Assembly: GCA_001910725.1 (NCBI GenBank) | Contig: MJGA01000006.1 | Location: 558,001-622,000, forward strand | Direction of reading: 5' to 3' | DNA length: 64,000 nt | Source: Phanerodontia chrysosporium | Taxonomy: Eukaryota > Basidiomycota > Agaricomycetes > Polyporales > Phanerochaetaceae | Shown here: piece after piece, positions 1-11,975 of the stretch | Position numbering within the stretch: the stretch's first letter is position 1 | Layout of the letters: every line of letters begins with the position of its first letter | Notes under the pieces: generated by a model | What the model saw: the letters and a program-made list of their open reading frames with translations, nothing else | Told to the model about the DNA's origin: nothing | Databases searched by the model: none | Made by a program: the position numbers and the translations under genes

Positions 1-340
1 TATTGCACCTGGGGTGTTGCCTGCAGAGAGACTAGGGCTGTCGAAGGTGCGCAAAGGACGAGAGGAGAGAGCAGGAGGGGAGAGGACACTGCGGGGCAAG
101 GGGCCAGATGAAAGATCTGAGATTTTGAATATGCATCGGGGGTGACACTACGCGGCGAGACCGGCGCTTACATGGCCCATTGCACCTTGGCTCTGTGATG
201 GGTGGACGGTGCCTTATAAGGACCCGCATGCTGCCCGGGCAAACATCACCCACCCTTCTCGCTCCTTCCCTTTTATTTTATAATCCCTTTCTCTCCGTCG
301 TCGACCTCTTCTAGCCTTCCACAGGCACAGCGACGCCACC
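1..340 (+). promoter_or_regulatory. Upstream region of the ABC transporter gene
   Basis: No convincing coding exon is seen. A TATA-like element (ttataag, about 214-220) lies about 120 bp before the ATG, followed by a strongly pyrimidine-rich stretch (about 255-320), which is typical of basidiomycete core promoters and 5' leaders. The ATG at 341 sits in a good context (caccATGg). Confidence 0.4.
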
Positions 341-3300
341 ATGGCCGCAGAGTCGACGCACTCGGACGCTCCCACGAACGAGAAGGCGGATGAGCAGAAC
401 GTCCAGCTCCAGCAGAAGCCAAAGAAGGGTCTCTTCTCCAAGAAGGCAAAAGCGGACAACGCTCAGCTCAACGAGAAGTCCGGTGACCAGACCATTGAAG
501 GCGCCCGCAAACGGCAAAGAAGGACCTTCCACCTGCTTCGTTTGCTTCCCTCTTCAGGTGTGCACGGCCCCGTCGCCAGGCTGTCCCCTCCGCTCACATC
601 TATTCCCTCATGCAGGTTCTCTACCAAGTTTGAACTTTTCCTCGATGCTATTGGTCTGGTCTGTGCAGCAGCGGCTGGTGCCGCCCAGGTACGTGCTCAC
701 CAGCGTTCACCTACGTATTTGTACTAAATTCATACAGCCTTTGATGAGTCTGCTGTTCGGTCGGCTCACGCAGAACTTCGTCGAGTTCGGTACTGTTACC
801 TCAATGCTCAATGCTCCCGGACAAGCCGGTGAAGACGCAAGAGCACACCTGGCCTCCGCGGCTGCTGGTTTCCGGCATTCAGCAGCTCTCAATGCGTCTT
901 ACCTCGTCTACATCGGTCAGCGGTTCCTTGCCTTTTCTTTCCCCTGCTTGCTGACACGTTCCTCCAGGTGTTGGCATGTTGTTTGCCACTTTCGTTTACA
1001 TGTATGTCTGGGTGTACACCGCCGAGGTGAACGCGAAGCGCCTTCGCGAGCGTTACTTGCAGGCCGTCCTCCGCCAGGATATCGCCTACTTTGACGATGT
1101 CGGCGCCGGAGAGGTTGCTACTCGTATTCAGACCGACACCCGTGCGTATCACGCACTTACTTCCATCTCCAAGCTTCCTGACCTTGTGTGTAGATCTCGT
1201 GCAGCAGGGCATATCTGAAAAGGTGGCCCTCGTCGTGAACTTCCTCGCAGCGTTCGTCACCGGTTTCGCGCTTGCGTATGCCAAGTCATGGCGTCTCGCG
1301 CTAGCTCTCTCCTCCATCCTGCCGTGTATCGCCATCACTGGCGGTGTCATGAACAGGTTCATCTCGACCTACATGCAGCTTTCCCTGAAGCACGTTGCTG
1401 AGGCTGGTTCGCTCGCGGAGGAGGTCATCTCCACCGTACGCACGGCGCAAGCCTTCGGCTCGCAAAAGGTTCTCGGCGACCTGTACGACGTCCATGTTGG
1501 CAAGGCACGCAAGGTTGACATGAAGGCCGCTATCTGGCACGGAGGAGGACTCGCCGTCTTCTTCTTCGTCATCTACTCGGCGTACGCTTTGGGTGCGTAT
1601 CCCCGCGTACTTGGATAGTTACGTTGCTCATACTATCTCAGCTTTCTACTTCGGTACCACTCTCCTTAACGAGGGTCATGGTGAGTTTGCATTTCCATCG
1701 CAGTGATAACCGCCTCTAACAGCTCTTCAAGCGAATGCCGGTGACGTTGTGAACGTCTTCTTCGCCATCCTTATCGGTTCTTTCTCTCTCGCGCTGCTTG
1801 CTCCGGAGATGCAAGGTACGTGTCACGCGCCGCCGCGTTCGCCGGATGTTATCTCACGTCTTCCATGCAGCCATCACACATGCCCGCGGCGCTGCAGCCA
1901 AGCTCTACGAGACCATCGACCGTGTTCCCACGATTGACTCTGCCTCCGATGCCGGACTCAAGCCTGAGAAGTGCATTGGTGAAATCACGCTCGAGCACGT
2001 CAAGTTCAACTACCCGTCGCGCCCGAATGTCCCTATTGTCAAGGACCTGTCTATCACGTTCCCTGCTGGCAAGACCATTGCCCTCGTTGGCGCTTCCGGC
2101 TCCGGCAAGTCCACGGTCATCTCCCTCGTGGAGCGCTTCTACGACCCACTGGAAGGCGTTGTCAAGCTGGACGGTATCGACCTCCGCGAGCTCAATGTCA
2201 AGTGGCTCCGCTCGCAAATCGGTCTTGTGTCTCAGGAGCCTACTCTGTTCGCGACGACCATCAAGGGCAATGTCGCGCACGGTCTGATTGGCACGAAGTG
2301 GGAGAACGCTTCGGAGGATGAGAAGATGGCTCTGATCAAGGAGGCTTGTATCAAGGCGAACGCGGACGGCTTCATCTCCAAGCTGCCACTCGGCTACGAC
2401 ACCATGGTCGGTGAACGTGGTTTCCTCCTGTCCGGCGGTCAGAAGCAGCGCATTGCCATCGCCCGTGCCATCGTCTCGGACCCTCGCATTCTGCTCCTCG
2501 ACGAAGCGACCAGTGCCCTCGACACCCAGAGCGAGGGCATCGTGCAGAACGCTCTCGACAAGGCTGCGGCGGGTCGCACGACCATCTCGATTGCCCACCG
2601 ACTCTCCACGATCAAGGACGCGGACTGCATTTACGTCATGGGCGACGGTCTCGTCCTCGAAGCTGGCACCCACGACGAGCTCCTCAAGAACGAGAATGGC
2701 CCATACGCCCGCCTCGTGTCCGCTCAGAAGCTCCGCGAGGCCCGCGAGAAGGCTGCGCAGCCCAAGGACGACGACGGCAGCGATACCGTCGCGAGCCAGG
2801 AGAACCACGAGGAGAGCATGGAGAAGCAGGCCGAGAAGGAGATCCCACTCGGCCGTTCCCAGACCGGCTCGCGTTCCCTCGCCTCGGAGATCCTCGAACA
2901 GCGCAACCAGGGCAAGGAGGTGGAAAAGGCGCAGAAATACTCGTTCTTCTACCTTGTCAAGCGCATGGGCATGATCAACCGCGACGTCTGGAACCTCTAT
3001 CTCTACGGTGCAATTGCTGCAATCCGTAAGTGTCGGCTCTCCTCTACTCTGTGGCTGCAGTACTAATCTCTCGGATACAGTCACCGGTGGTGTCTACCCT
3101 GCCTTCGGTATCGTCTTCGGCAAAGCTATCAACACCTTCTCCATCCAGGACCACCACGAGCGTCGTGTCCAGGGTGACCGCAATGCGCTGTACTTCTTCA
3201 TCATCGCCATTGTTTCGACGGCCACCATCGGTGTTCAGAACTATATCTTCGGTGCCACTGCCGCGGCGTTGACGTCCAAGCTCCGTTCCATCGGTTTCCG

Positions 3301-4820
3301 CGCTATCCTCCGTCAGGACGTCGAGTTCTTTGACAAGGACGAGAACAGCACTGGTCAGCTCACCTCGAGTCTCAGCGATAACCCGCAGAAGGTGCACGGT
3401 CTTGCCGGTGTCACACTGGGTGCCATCATCCAGAGTGCGGCCACGCTCATCATCGGTATCATCCTTGGTATCATCTTCGCGTGGAAACTTGGCCTCGTTG
3501 GTCTCGCCTGTGTCCCGCTCGTCGTCTCGGCCGGTTTCGTGCGTCTCCACGTCGTCGTGCTCAAGGACCAGAAGAACAAGAAGGCGCACGAGCAGTCTGC
3601 GCAGCTCGCTTGCGAGGCTGCTGGCGCTATCCGTACGGTCGCTTCCCTGACCCGTGAGGAGGACTGTCTCCGTCTCTACAGCGAGTCCCTTGAGGCACCG
3701 CTCGAAGAGTCGAAGCGCAGCGCCCTCTGGTCCAACTTGCTGTTCGCTGTGACGCAAGCCATGTCCTTCTTCGTCATTGCGCTCGTCTTCTGGTACGGTT
3801 CCCGCCTCGTCGCCTCCCAGGAGTACGGCACTTTCCAGTTCTTCGTCGCTCTCCAGACCACCGTCTTCGGTGCCATCCAGGCTGGCAACGTGTTCTCGTT
3901 CGTGCCCGACATGTCCTCTGCCAAGGGTGCCGCCGCCGACATCGTGGACCTCATTGACTCCATCCCGAGCATCGACGCCGAGAGCACCGAGGGCAAGATC
4001 CCCCAGAACGTCCAGGGCCGCATCCGCTTCGAGAACATCCACTTCCGGTACCCCACCCGCCCTGGTGTCCGCGTGCTTCGCGATCTCAACCTGACCGTTG
4101 AGCCCGGCACCTATGTCGCCCTCGTCGGCGCGTCCGGTTGCGGAAAGAGTACTACTATCCAGCTTGTGGAGCGCTTCTACGACCCGCTCGTCGGCACCGT
4201 CTACCTTGACGAGCAGCCCATCACGGAGTTCAACGTCTCGGAGTACCGCAAGCACATCGCCCTCGTCTCGCAGGAGCCAACACTATACGCCGGCACCATC
4301 CGCTTCAACATCCTCCTCGGCGCGGTGAAGCCCGTCGACCAGGTGACACAGGAGGAGATCGAGGAGGCGTGCCGCAGCGCGAACATCCTCGACTTCATCA
4401 AGTCGCTCCCTGACGGCTTCGAAACCGAGGTCGGCGGCAAGGGCTCGCAGCTGTCCGGTGGCCAGAAGCAGCGCATCGCGATCGCGCGTGCGCTGTTGCG
4501 GAATCCGAAGGTGCTTCTGCTCGACGAGGCGACCTCTGCGCTCGACTCCAACTCGGAGAAGATCGTGCAGGAAGCCCTCGACCGCGCTGCGAAGGGCCGG
4601 ACAACGATCGCCATTGCGCATCGTTTGTCGACCATCCAGAACGCGGACTGCATGTGAGTATCCTGCCTCTCTGTACTGTGAGAGCATGTTCTGACGAGCT
4701 ATTTCCAGTTACTTCATCAAAGATGGTGCAGTCAGCGAGGCTGGTACTCACGATGAGCTCATCGCATTGCGCGGGGGCTACTACGAGTACGTCCAGATGC
4801 AAGCACTCAGCAAGAAGTAA
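341..4820 (+). CDS. ABCB/MDR-type full-length ABC exporter (multi-exon; apparent 1-nt frame break near the N-terminus)
   Basis: ATP-driven membrane exporter of the P-glycoprotein/Ste6 class, expected in the plasma membrane and exporting lipophilic compounds or peptides. The order is a lysine-rich N-terminus, TMD1 (about 610-1890), NBD1 (about 1960-2740), linker, TMD2 (about 3080-3910) and NBD2 (about 3990-4810). NBD1 has Walker A GASGSGKST, signature LSGGQKQR, Walker B LLLDEATSALD and H-loop AHRLST. NBD2 has GASGCGKST, LSGGQKQR, LLLDEATSALD and AHRLST. All catalytic motifs are intact in both halves. At about 1,300 residues it has the usual length for the family. Several short introns interrupt TMD1; one splits NBD2 just after the H-loop, and the last exon (from about 4710) ends in QALSKK. 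The reading from the ATG leaves frame between about 500 and 515; one missing base would join it to the next conserved block (ASFASLFRFSTKFELFLD). Substrate cannot be inferred. Confidence 0.93.
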
Positions 4821-5634
4821 CCGAACTCTGTACCTACATACGCACCATGGGATTCTACTTTCCCTTCATTTGTTCTCTCACACACACACCAGCTATGCTC
4901 TAGACGGCACTCACGACCCTCCATTGACTGTACTGCTCTCACGCTATCCGATAATTCCCTCTGTCGTCTCCTTTTTTTTGATTAATCCACTTACATGTGT
5001 CGTTGCATTCGTTGGGCATACCCCTTCCATCCGTATATCACCACCAATCGTAGTCATACAATCGTAGTGTAGTTAGCTTTGCACGTAGTGTCATGTAGGG
5101 ATTGCTGGGGCAAAACATAGCGTTGTCGACGCCCTAGGCGTCTTTCTGGAACATGGAACGGCGAGGGAGGCATGGAACATGCCGCCACAAGTGCGCATGC
5201 GGCGCAGTAAGGGGTCCAGTAGAAGCACATAATAAAAGCCAATGAAACCTCATTAGGACGGCTTAGTAGGCTGCGTCACAAATCATGCTTACTCCATTGT
5301 AACGAGATCTCCGACGGGTAGGTAGACGCTTTCAGGACAAACACCCCGTTTGAAGGACAAAGCGTGTGTTCTGGCCAGCGTGGGCGGCGGGTGCCCTTCC
5401 GAGAGGATGAGGGCCGTAGATTCTTCGGCGAGTGTCAGAGAGACATGAAGGCGAGGGGAGCGTGGTGCGTGCAGGCGAGCACGAGGAACCAGGCTGGAGT
5501 GAGGCCACGGGCGCCAAAATGGCCTCTTATGGAGGGCACCTGGCCCGCTACCGTCATCACATCACTCGAGCCAACTCTCTCGCAGCACCAACTCTCCTTT
5601 CCTCTCCGCCCGACCCACCGCCGCCGTCCATCCC
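4821..5634. other. Intergenic, ABC 3' region and VAP promoter
   Basis: No supported gene. It begins with an AT-richer, T-tract-containing 3' UTR-like part (about 4850-5070), followed by about 550 bp of sequence upstream of the VAP start. The small ORFs here have no family character. Confidence 0.5.
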
Positions 5635-6911
5635 ATGTCGCTCACTCTAAACCCCAGCAGCACGCTGGGTTTCCCAAGTACGTGCCACGCCCTGCCGTCG
5701 GCGGCCGAGACTCGTGTGCTGAGGGCGCGATCGTGGCAGGACCTCTCACGCAGCATGTCAAGCGGACGCTGTCCATCTCCAACCCGAACACGCAACCGGT
5801 TGCGTTCAAGGTCAAGACGACCGCCCCGAAGGTGCCCTGCGCTCTCTCCTGCACGCGCCTGCTTGTCTGATGCACGACTCCCCAGTTGTACTGCGTACGA
5901 CCGAACTCGGGCCGAGTCGAACCTGGAGAGACCGTCGAGGTCCAAGGTGCGTCCTCGCGCTTGCGCGCTGCGATCCTCGGCTCACAGGGCTTGCAGTCGT
6001 CCTCCAGGCGATGAAGGAAGAGCCTCCGCTTGGCGCAAAGTGCAAGGACAAGTTCATGATCCAGAGCACGCTCATCACGCCAAAGAAGGAAACACTGCCA
6101 GTCACAGATATCGTGTGTACACTTTCCATAGGCTTCGGTCGCCTAACTCAATAACTGCTACTAGTGGAGTGGCGATTCCCCTGAAGACGTCCATTCGCAC
6201 AAAATCCGGGTTGCGTACCTGCCGCCGGAAGGACAGACCGTTCCCGAGGAGGACGAGCCCCAGGCTCCTGCACCCCAGCCAGAGGACGAGCCCAGCGGCA
6301 TCACCGTACGCTCGTGCATCTTATGGTCCCCCCTTTGTCAGCACACTAAGTTCATCCACTAGGTTTTCAACACTGCGCCTCAGCGCCAGCAGAACGGCCA
6401 TGCGCCGCCGATTCCGGACTTCACACAGGAGCACAGTCACGATGGTCCCCAGACCGACAACGAGATGCACCACGATGCACGGGAGACCCCGCCGCCGGCT
6501 GCCCCGCTTCGCGTCGAAGAGTCCCCCGCAGAGCCCTCGCCGCCAGCGGAGCCTGTCTTCCACGTCAACGTCCATACCCCTCCGGCCCCCGCACCCATCC
6601 AGCAGGTGCCCTCGCAGCACATCGTCGATCCGAACCCCGAGCTGGTCGCGAAACTCAACGAAGCGCAAGCCGAGATCGCGCGGCTGCGGAAGCTTATCTC
6701 TTCCATGCCCGAGCCGAGCACGGTGTCGACAGAGACGTCCCCCACCGAGCTGCGCCGGCGCGCACGCTCAGACGACGGCAGCACAGTCGTCTCGCAATCG
6801 GACGTTGGCACCTACGTCGACGAGGGTGTCATGCCGCCTGAGGGTGTCCCGCTGCAGGTCGTGATCATCATCGCGCTCGGCGTGTTCATTACCACGTATT
6901 TATTCTTCTGA
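5635..6911 (+). CDS. SCS2: VAMP-associated protein (VAP/Scs2 type), MSP domain, tail-anchored in the ER
   Basis: VAP proteins sit in the ER membrane and bind FFAT-motif lipid-transfer proteins through an N-terminal MSP domain, forming ER contact sites. The spliced reading begins MSLTLNPSSTLGFP, continues with LSISNPNTQPVAFKVKTTAPK (about 5768-5830), then YCVRPNSGRVEPGETVEVQ, then a block with PLGAKCKDKFMIQS, which together make a complete MSP domain. A Pro/Glu-rich linker follows, then a short coiled coil (about 6630-6700, NPELVAKLNEAQAEIARLRK). The C-terminal hydrophobic anchor VVIIIALGVFITTYLFF ends directly at the stop. About five GT-AG introns. This domain order and tail anchor are diagnostic. 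No frame break was found. Confidence 0.93.
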
Positions 6912-7349
6912 TACTCCCACATGCAGTTTGTTGTACCCCTCCCACTATATACGCTATGTGGCCACCCAGCCTGTTTCTTTGCAGCCTCGATACGCTCGTT
7001 CTTTACCCGGCCCACTATATGCTCCTTCGTAACGTATCGCCTCCTATGTAATCTTCTCCTCGGATTCTATCTTCTCGTGATCGTTCCAGATGTCAGTATG
7101 GGTATCAAAAGGCTTTTCAGATGCTTTTCTGCAGGACGTTTGAGCATTCGTGGAAGGTATGAGGATCTTCATTCTGGTTGTATGAATAGCACGAGGAATC
7201 TCGGAGAAATACACGACTCGATTTACGTCGGCAAAGTACAGCTATGACAAACAATTGACCAAGAGCCAGCTCAGGGTATACGAAAGAGATAATCAGATGT
7301 ACAGCGGATGCTCCAGAACGAGTCAATAATCACAGGTCGGGCCGCAACC
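6912..7349. other. Intergenic between convergent VAP and MARVEL genes
   Basis: AT-richer convergent 3' ends; no gene or clear terminator structure seen. Confidence 0.5.
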
Positions 7350-8330
7350 CTACCATTTTGCGTCGATCCCATGGTTGAACGTGGCGTTCGCCCGCCCGAA
7401 ATGGTCTGTCATGGTCATCCGCGGGTCGCCAACGCTTGGCGTGCGCGTATGCCCAAAATCGATGCTCGCGCGGGGATCGAATCGTGCGAGTGCGACGCGC
7501 CAGATGTGCCGGTTGCCGTGCCTGTGCTGCGCGACGACGTACCGCGTGGTGGAAAGGGTGGTGTAGAGTACTGGTTCGGCATGCGCTGAGAAATGGGTTG
7601 GCTTCACAAGATGAGGGCAGACTTACGTCCGAGGAAGAGCATCCAGACGAGGAACTTGAGGGCCTGTGCGTCTTGACACCAGTACCGTTCCTCGGGAAAA
7701 TCTACAATATTGATCGTCTGCTAAACACCTGCATTGTTTCTCAAAGGGGATGGCTTACCTTCAGGGACAGTAGAGCATGGCATGGGAATACCACCCCACC
7801 GAGAGGAGGAGAACGAGTTCGACGCTGCTCTGTGGGTTAGTCAAATGCACTGCAGCCATAACGAGACGTACCTAGCCAGAGTGCGCTGAGCGCAGTGAAC
7901 AAGCCGATCTGGGCTTTCGGTCGGGCGAAAGGCGACGCCGTAAAAATGACGCTGGATGCAGCCCTATCATGCCATGAACAAGCGCAAACCACAGAAGCAC
8001 GAGCATATACGCACATCACGAGAATGAGAACGAGGGAGACGATCGACAGTCCCAACGGCAACATGTCAGCTACGACTGAGATTTAAAGGAAATATTGAAT
8101 CATCCCTGCACAGTACTTAGATCCACGATCAAACGTCTACTTACAGAAGAACTCCTGCCAGATGTTCACGCGCACAGCCAACGCAAGCACACTTGCGTCA
8201 AGCAGTGCCAAGATACCTGTTCGACACCCTATAAGTGGACTGTTCCCTACAGTATACTCCCTGCAGCGATCGAGAGCAACTCACAATACAGCACCAGAAG
8301 CCGTCTTCCAAAGCGCGAGAAGGGAGCCAT
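7350..8330 (-). CDS. MARVEL-like four-TM membrane protein
   Basis: Small membrane protein built from short exons on the minus strand. The start is MAPFSRFGRRLLVLY (ATG at 8330). TM1 continues into ILALLDASVLALAVR and a conserved N-I-W turn, the TM2 exon starts ADMLPLGLSIVSLVLIL, TM3 contains IGLFTALSALWLA, then a loop with YWCQDAQALKFLVWMLFLG and a last hydrophobic segment followed by the basic tail segment QHRHGNRHIWRVALARF. The F-x-A-L-x-A-L-W-L motif and the W-C-x-x-x-x-A-L loop are typical of the many basidiomycete MARVEL-domain proteins, which are thought to help organise membranes. About 190 residues. Splice sites were chosen so that hydrophobic segments stay in frame: the last acceptor must be aaccag|tactc. 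A further intron between TM2 and TM3 is possible. Function unknown. Confidence 0.7.
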
Positions 8331-8864
8331 TGGACAAAAACGAAGTCGGAACGAACGAAAACGAGAAAAGAGTGTGGACGGGTGGTACCGTGAAATCGAA
8401 CTGTATGCACTTTAGCTGTCAGTGCAAAGAGGCGGGGACAGACTTGGCACGGGCGACGCACCTATGCACAGAGCTGCTGCCCGAACAGCTGTTGGTGAGC
8501 TGGCAAAGCCCTCTAACTCCCCTCGCTGCGTCCGTAACGCAGTTCCAATAGGGCGTGTAGTCGCCAAGACGACCGGGACAGATGCCTATTTGGGATGGAC
8601 GCCTACCAAATTCGGCGCTGTGTAGTCTTGTGCAGGAGGGCTCGAGGGCTCGGTAGCAAGAATGCTACGGTGGCGGATGGTTACAATTGTATATAAACTA
8701 GGAATAAATTACCGAGACAAGGAGACGGGCGGGATCGCTCGTGAGGGAGAACCGCAGAGTTCCTCTGCGGCCCGAGAAACAGCCCCTTATCGGCTCGCAG
8801 AGCCAGATGTACGCTGTCGCACGGTCAGGTCGGCTTGAAATACACGTACAAGTATATGGTACCA
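8331..8864. other. Intergenic upstream of the MARVEL gene
   Basis: No coding exon supported. It holds the MARVEL promoter and the 3' side of the DUF6533 gene. A tatataaac-like AT run at about 8690-8700 is the only notable motif. Confidence 0.4.
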
Positions 8865-10597
8865 TTATACAGGTTGTAGCTCGAGCGGCCGTACGTGTGG
8901 GTGCCCATCCAGCAGGCCCCGTGGGCAATGTGCGCCGTCGCCATCGGCCCACATGCCATCATCAACGCTGAAGATCGTCGTCGTGACATCGCGTCGCGGG
9001 CGTTGTAACGAAGGTTCGAAACGGACACTGCTCACTTCCGCGTCTGCGGCTAGCTCGGTCTCGCTGAGGGTCCGACCGTCGAAGTGTATTCGCGAGCGTA
9101 GCGACGCTTCACGGAGGTTCAGCAGGAGGCGCGTGGATAGCACCGAATGTAGTGCTCGTTGTATACTGCAGCAGGACATGTCAGATTCTACGTTTCAAAC
9201 GAGCGGGATGACGTACGAAGATGTAAGGTTTGCGAATTCATGCTGGCGATGGAGGAAGTCAGCAAGGAGAGGTCACGGTACGACGGTTAGTAGGCACTTA
9301 CTGGGGTCGTTAGCAGGACAACGACGTTGACGATAGAGGCCGCTGGTTAGAGGCCGGTCAGAAGGGCAACACATGTTGAGAGACTGTCGTACCTAAAAGG
9401 TAGATGTAAAATAGTATACCTGGGAAATATATAGGCGTTCAGGCGTGGCCGGGGGTAAGATATCACAAGATGTACTTACCGTCGCGGTAGAGTGACCATA
9501 CAAGCGGCGAAGTTGTTCTGCGAGCTATATGACCGAGGCAATGAGCGCCGCACTGTCGAGATAGAGCACCTTCGTCATACCGGTATGTGTCATTTTGGAG
9601 ATGGTCAGACCGAAGATGACTTCCAGTGCTGCGTTAGGCCTTGTCTTCAACAGCATACAGCATTTACTTACCCGTCTCAAACACCATAAATAGGACATAA
9701 ACAACGTAAAGGACGCTTCCGCTTTCTAGTGGAAGGCACCCAGTAAGAGACGGGTCTATTGACCGCTCGGTGGTAACTGTAAGATGCATCTTTAGGTGAC
9801 CGCGAATGACGGTGGGATGTGACCGTACACACACTTCTGAGACCTCAGAAATTCGTTGAGGAAGTAAGAGCTAGCGACCCAAAGGCCGCAGAAACTCGCC
9901 AATAAACCGAGCCCAATGCGTTTGTCTCGGTCCCATATCGCCCACGTCCTGACGATGAGGATGACTAGGTAGATGGTCATTCTCCTCGCGTATTTGAATG
10001 AGGCTCGAATGACTCACGTTCTGCGACCCCTATGCCCCAGAGGAACATCCCTGCGCAATTCGTCAGAGGTTGCCGGAGCAGCGGATGGCGTAGAGACTCA
10101 CATCCTGCGATGTCCCAGAGCGTCTTACACATCTCTGCGGATATGTTTCTGCTTACATTATCTGCGGGGGCATCGTGTCAAGTCTATGTCTCTGAGAGGA
10201 AGGCGAACGTACGGTAGAGCACCATAGACAAGTCCGCAAAGACAGGATACCGGGTGGCGAAGAAGAGTACCTTGATGAGGTTCCACTTCGCACCCCATAC
10301 GAGGGTGACTTCACGCTCAAACGTAAGGACGTAATCGTAAGCCTAGCGGAAGGTGTGCTGTTGTGAATGACGGGGACCAAGACAATGTATCGCATATACT
10401 CACTATTAGCGCGACGGCGCAGCCTGCAGCGAAGGTGAGCGACCTTGAAAAAGGCGATTATCTGACGGACCACACGCACTCTCGACATACTGTTAGAACG
10501 GACGAGATTGAGCGGTCAACAGCGTTGCAAGTTTCAGTGGAGATAAGGCACCTACAGGGACATATTGGAAGCGCTGGAGAGAGGCGACCAGCGACAT
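8865..10597 (-). CDS. DUF6533-family seven-TM membrane protein
   Basis: Heavily split gene on the minus strand. From a probable start MSLVASLQRFQYV (ATG at 10597), the spliced reading gives SLTFAAGCAVALIAYDYVLT, then FEREVTLVWGAKWNLIKVLFF, then an exon ending AGWMFLWGIGVAE joined to LILIVRTWAIWDRDKR (acceptor ctag|tc). Next come GCLPLESGSVLYVVYVLF, TSPLVWSLYRDG, LFYIYLL, ASIVNVVVLL, and a last exon with RALHSVLSTRLLLNLREA and a polar tail. These blocks, in this order (YDYxLTF, RTWAIW, LYRDG-I-Y, HSVLSTRxLLNLRE), are the hallmark of the large, functionally uncharacterised basidiomycete DUF6533 family. At least nine introns, all with good GT-AG ends. The first exon is the least certain. No function is known. 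Confidence 0.8.
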
Positions 10598-11230
10598 GGG
10601 GACGCAGAAAGGTTGGCGAGGCGTCTGCACCGTGGCCACGGGCCCCTGCTTTATCGCTTGTGCGCACAAAGTTATCGCTAGGCCGCCGGGGCGTAGAGAG
10701 AAGATCTTCGCGCATCTGGACAGGATGATCAGAAGGGATGCACACATGACGCATCACAGTAAGGAAGGTACTCGTACCGCATCCGGGTCTTATCGGATCG
10801 TGTTTCATCGAGGCAAACGAGTGCTCCAGGTACGGTACCGCCCTTCTCTTCTCCTACTTTGCCCCAGCGGGAGGGCAGGGACTGAGGTGACCACACACCC
10901 ACTTGTCTTGCCTCGCTGGCAGCACAGAGCGGGGACTTGCTTCATGATATTGTCCCCCCTCTCCTCAGTCTGTCTCCGAGCGCATGCCTACGGGTATGGT
11001 TCAACGCGCGCTGGCCAGCCTGGCATTCGGCGGGTTGAGAACGTTACCCTGGCGCTCCACAGCCGGCCATCATGAGAAGAACGGATGCGCGCCGGCCATC
11101 CCGCATGCAGAACAAGGTGCGCTATGCTAGCTTGACATCCAGTATCACCCTCAGCACCGCCAAAAGCTAGTGAGAGATGTCTTGTTGTTACACGTATGAG
11201 CTGGGGCGGCACGGGCGAGAGGAGGCGAGC
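10598..11230. other. Intergenic upstream of the DUF6533 gene
   Basis: No supported gene. The plus-strand ORF across 10596-11075 lacks any family character and partly lies antisense to the DUF6533 first exon. Confidence 0.4.
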
Positions 11231-11863
11231 TCACTGTCTACCTGTGTAGGCCTGACATCCCTCCCGTTCTCGGTTCTCCATCCGTGCGGCCGAGGGTGTG
11301 AAGCTGCGATGGTCAGATGAAGATCGAAGCCAGGGACGGGCTGATGATGGGAGCATCTGCGCGCGCCGTGGGGTGGGCGCCCGGCCGCTGTCCGATTTTC
11401 TGGCGCGCGCTGAACCTTGCTCAGACGCAAAGATGTCGAGCGAGCATTCCGACCTCACTTCGCAGAGTGCAGATGCGCTGTTGTCGGCAGCGATCTTTGT
11501 GCAATGTGGCTGCTCACCGGCAAGCTGCCGAACCCCAACACCGGGCAACTGAAATGCTGACGACACAGTCTCGGGCTGGCACAACGCTCGCCGACTCACG
11601 GCGCTGGCGTGGCGCAGCGCTGCACATCCTCTTCGATTGGACCGCTCGAGAAGCACGTCGCCGAACTCCAATATGGGCGGCTCATCCGAACCAGAGCGTC
11701 GTCCAGTCATGACGATTGTGCGAATCTTTTCCGCGTCACCCTCGTACGCTAGCTGCCACGCCACGCCCGGAGAGACCAGCTGCAGTTCTCCAGCCATGAA
11801 CGTGAGTTCTCTGCTCATCTCCAGAGCGGATGTCGTCACAGGGAAGGAGATAAATACGGTCAT
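11231..11863 (-). CDS. Hypothetical orphan ORF, 210 residues
   Basis: An uninterrupted minus-strand ORF of 210 codons from an ATG at 11863. The N-terminal half reads like ordinary protein (for example SRELTFMAGELQLVSPGVAW and EPPILEFGDVLLERS). The C-terminal half is Arg/Ser/Ala-rich and looks like low-constraint sequence. No motif, signal peptide or membrane segment was recognised. It could be one real exon of a spliced gene (the first about 75 codons) or a chance ORF in GC-rich DNA. It lies between the DUF6533 gene and the small secreted pair, in the same orientation. Confidence 0.25.
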   Translation of the reverse strand: MTVFISFPVTTSALEMSRELTFMAGELQLVSPGVAWQLAYEGDAEKIRTIVMTGRRSGSDEPPILEFGDVLLERSNRRGCAALRHASAVSRRALCQPETVSSAFQLPGVGVRQLAGEQPHCTKIAADNSASALCEVRSECSLDIFASEQGSARARKSDSGRAPTPRRAQMLPSSARPWLRSSSDHRSFTPSAARMENREREGCQAYTGRQ

Positions 11864-11975
11864 ATTTTAGCGTAAGACTGGCCTTGGGCAAAGCAGCTCG
11901 GGGCGCCCAGCGTCGCCGCCTGTGCCCGGCCTTGTAAGCTACGCACGCGCCGCTTCTACCCGCACCATCGACTTT

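Noticed and set aside
1849..3084. 411-codon minus-strand ORF, and a similar one at 3044-4255
   Set aside because: Antisense shadows of the two ABC nucleotide-binding and transmembrane halves; long only because of GC-rich codon bias.
10596..11075. 159-codon plus-strand ORF near the DUF6533 start
   Set aside because: No family character and starts antisense to the DUF6533 first exon.
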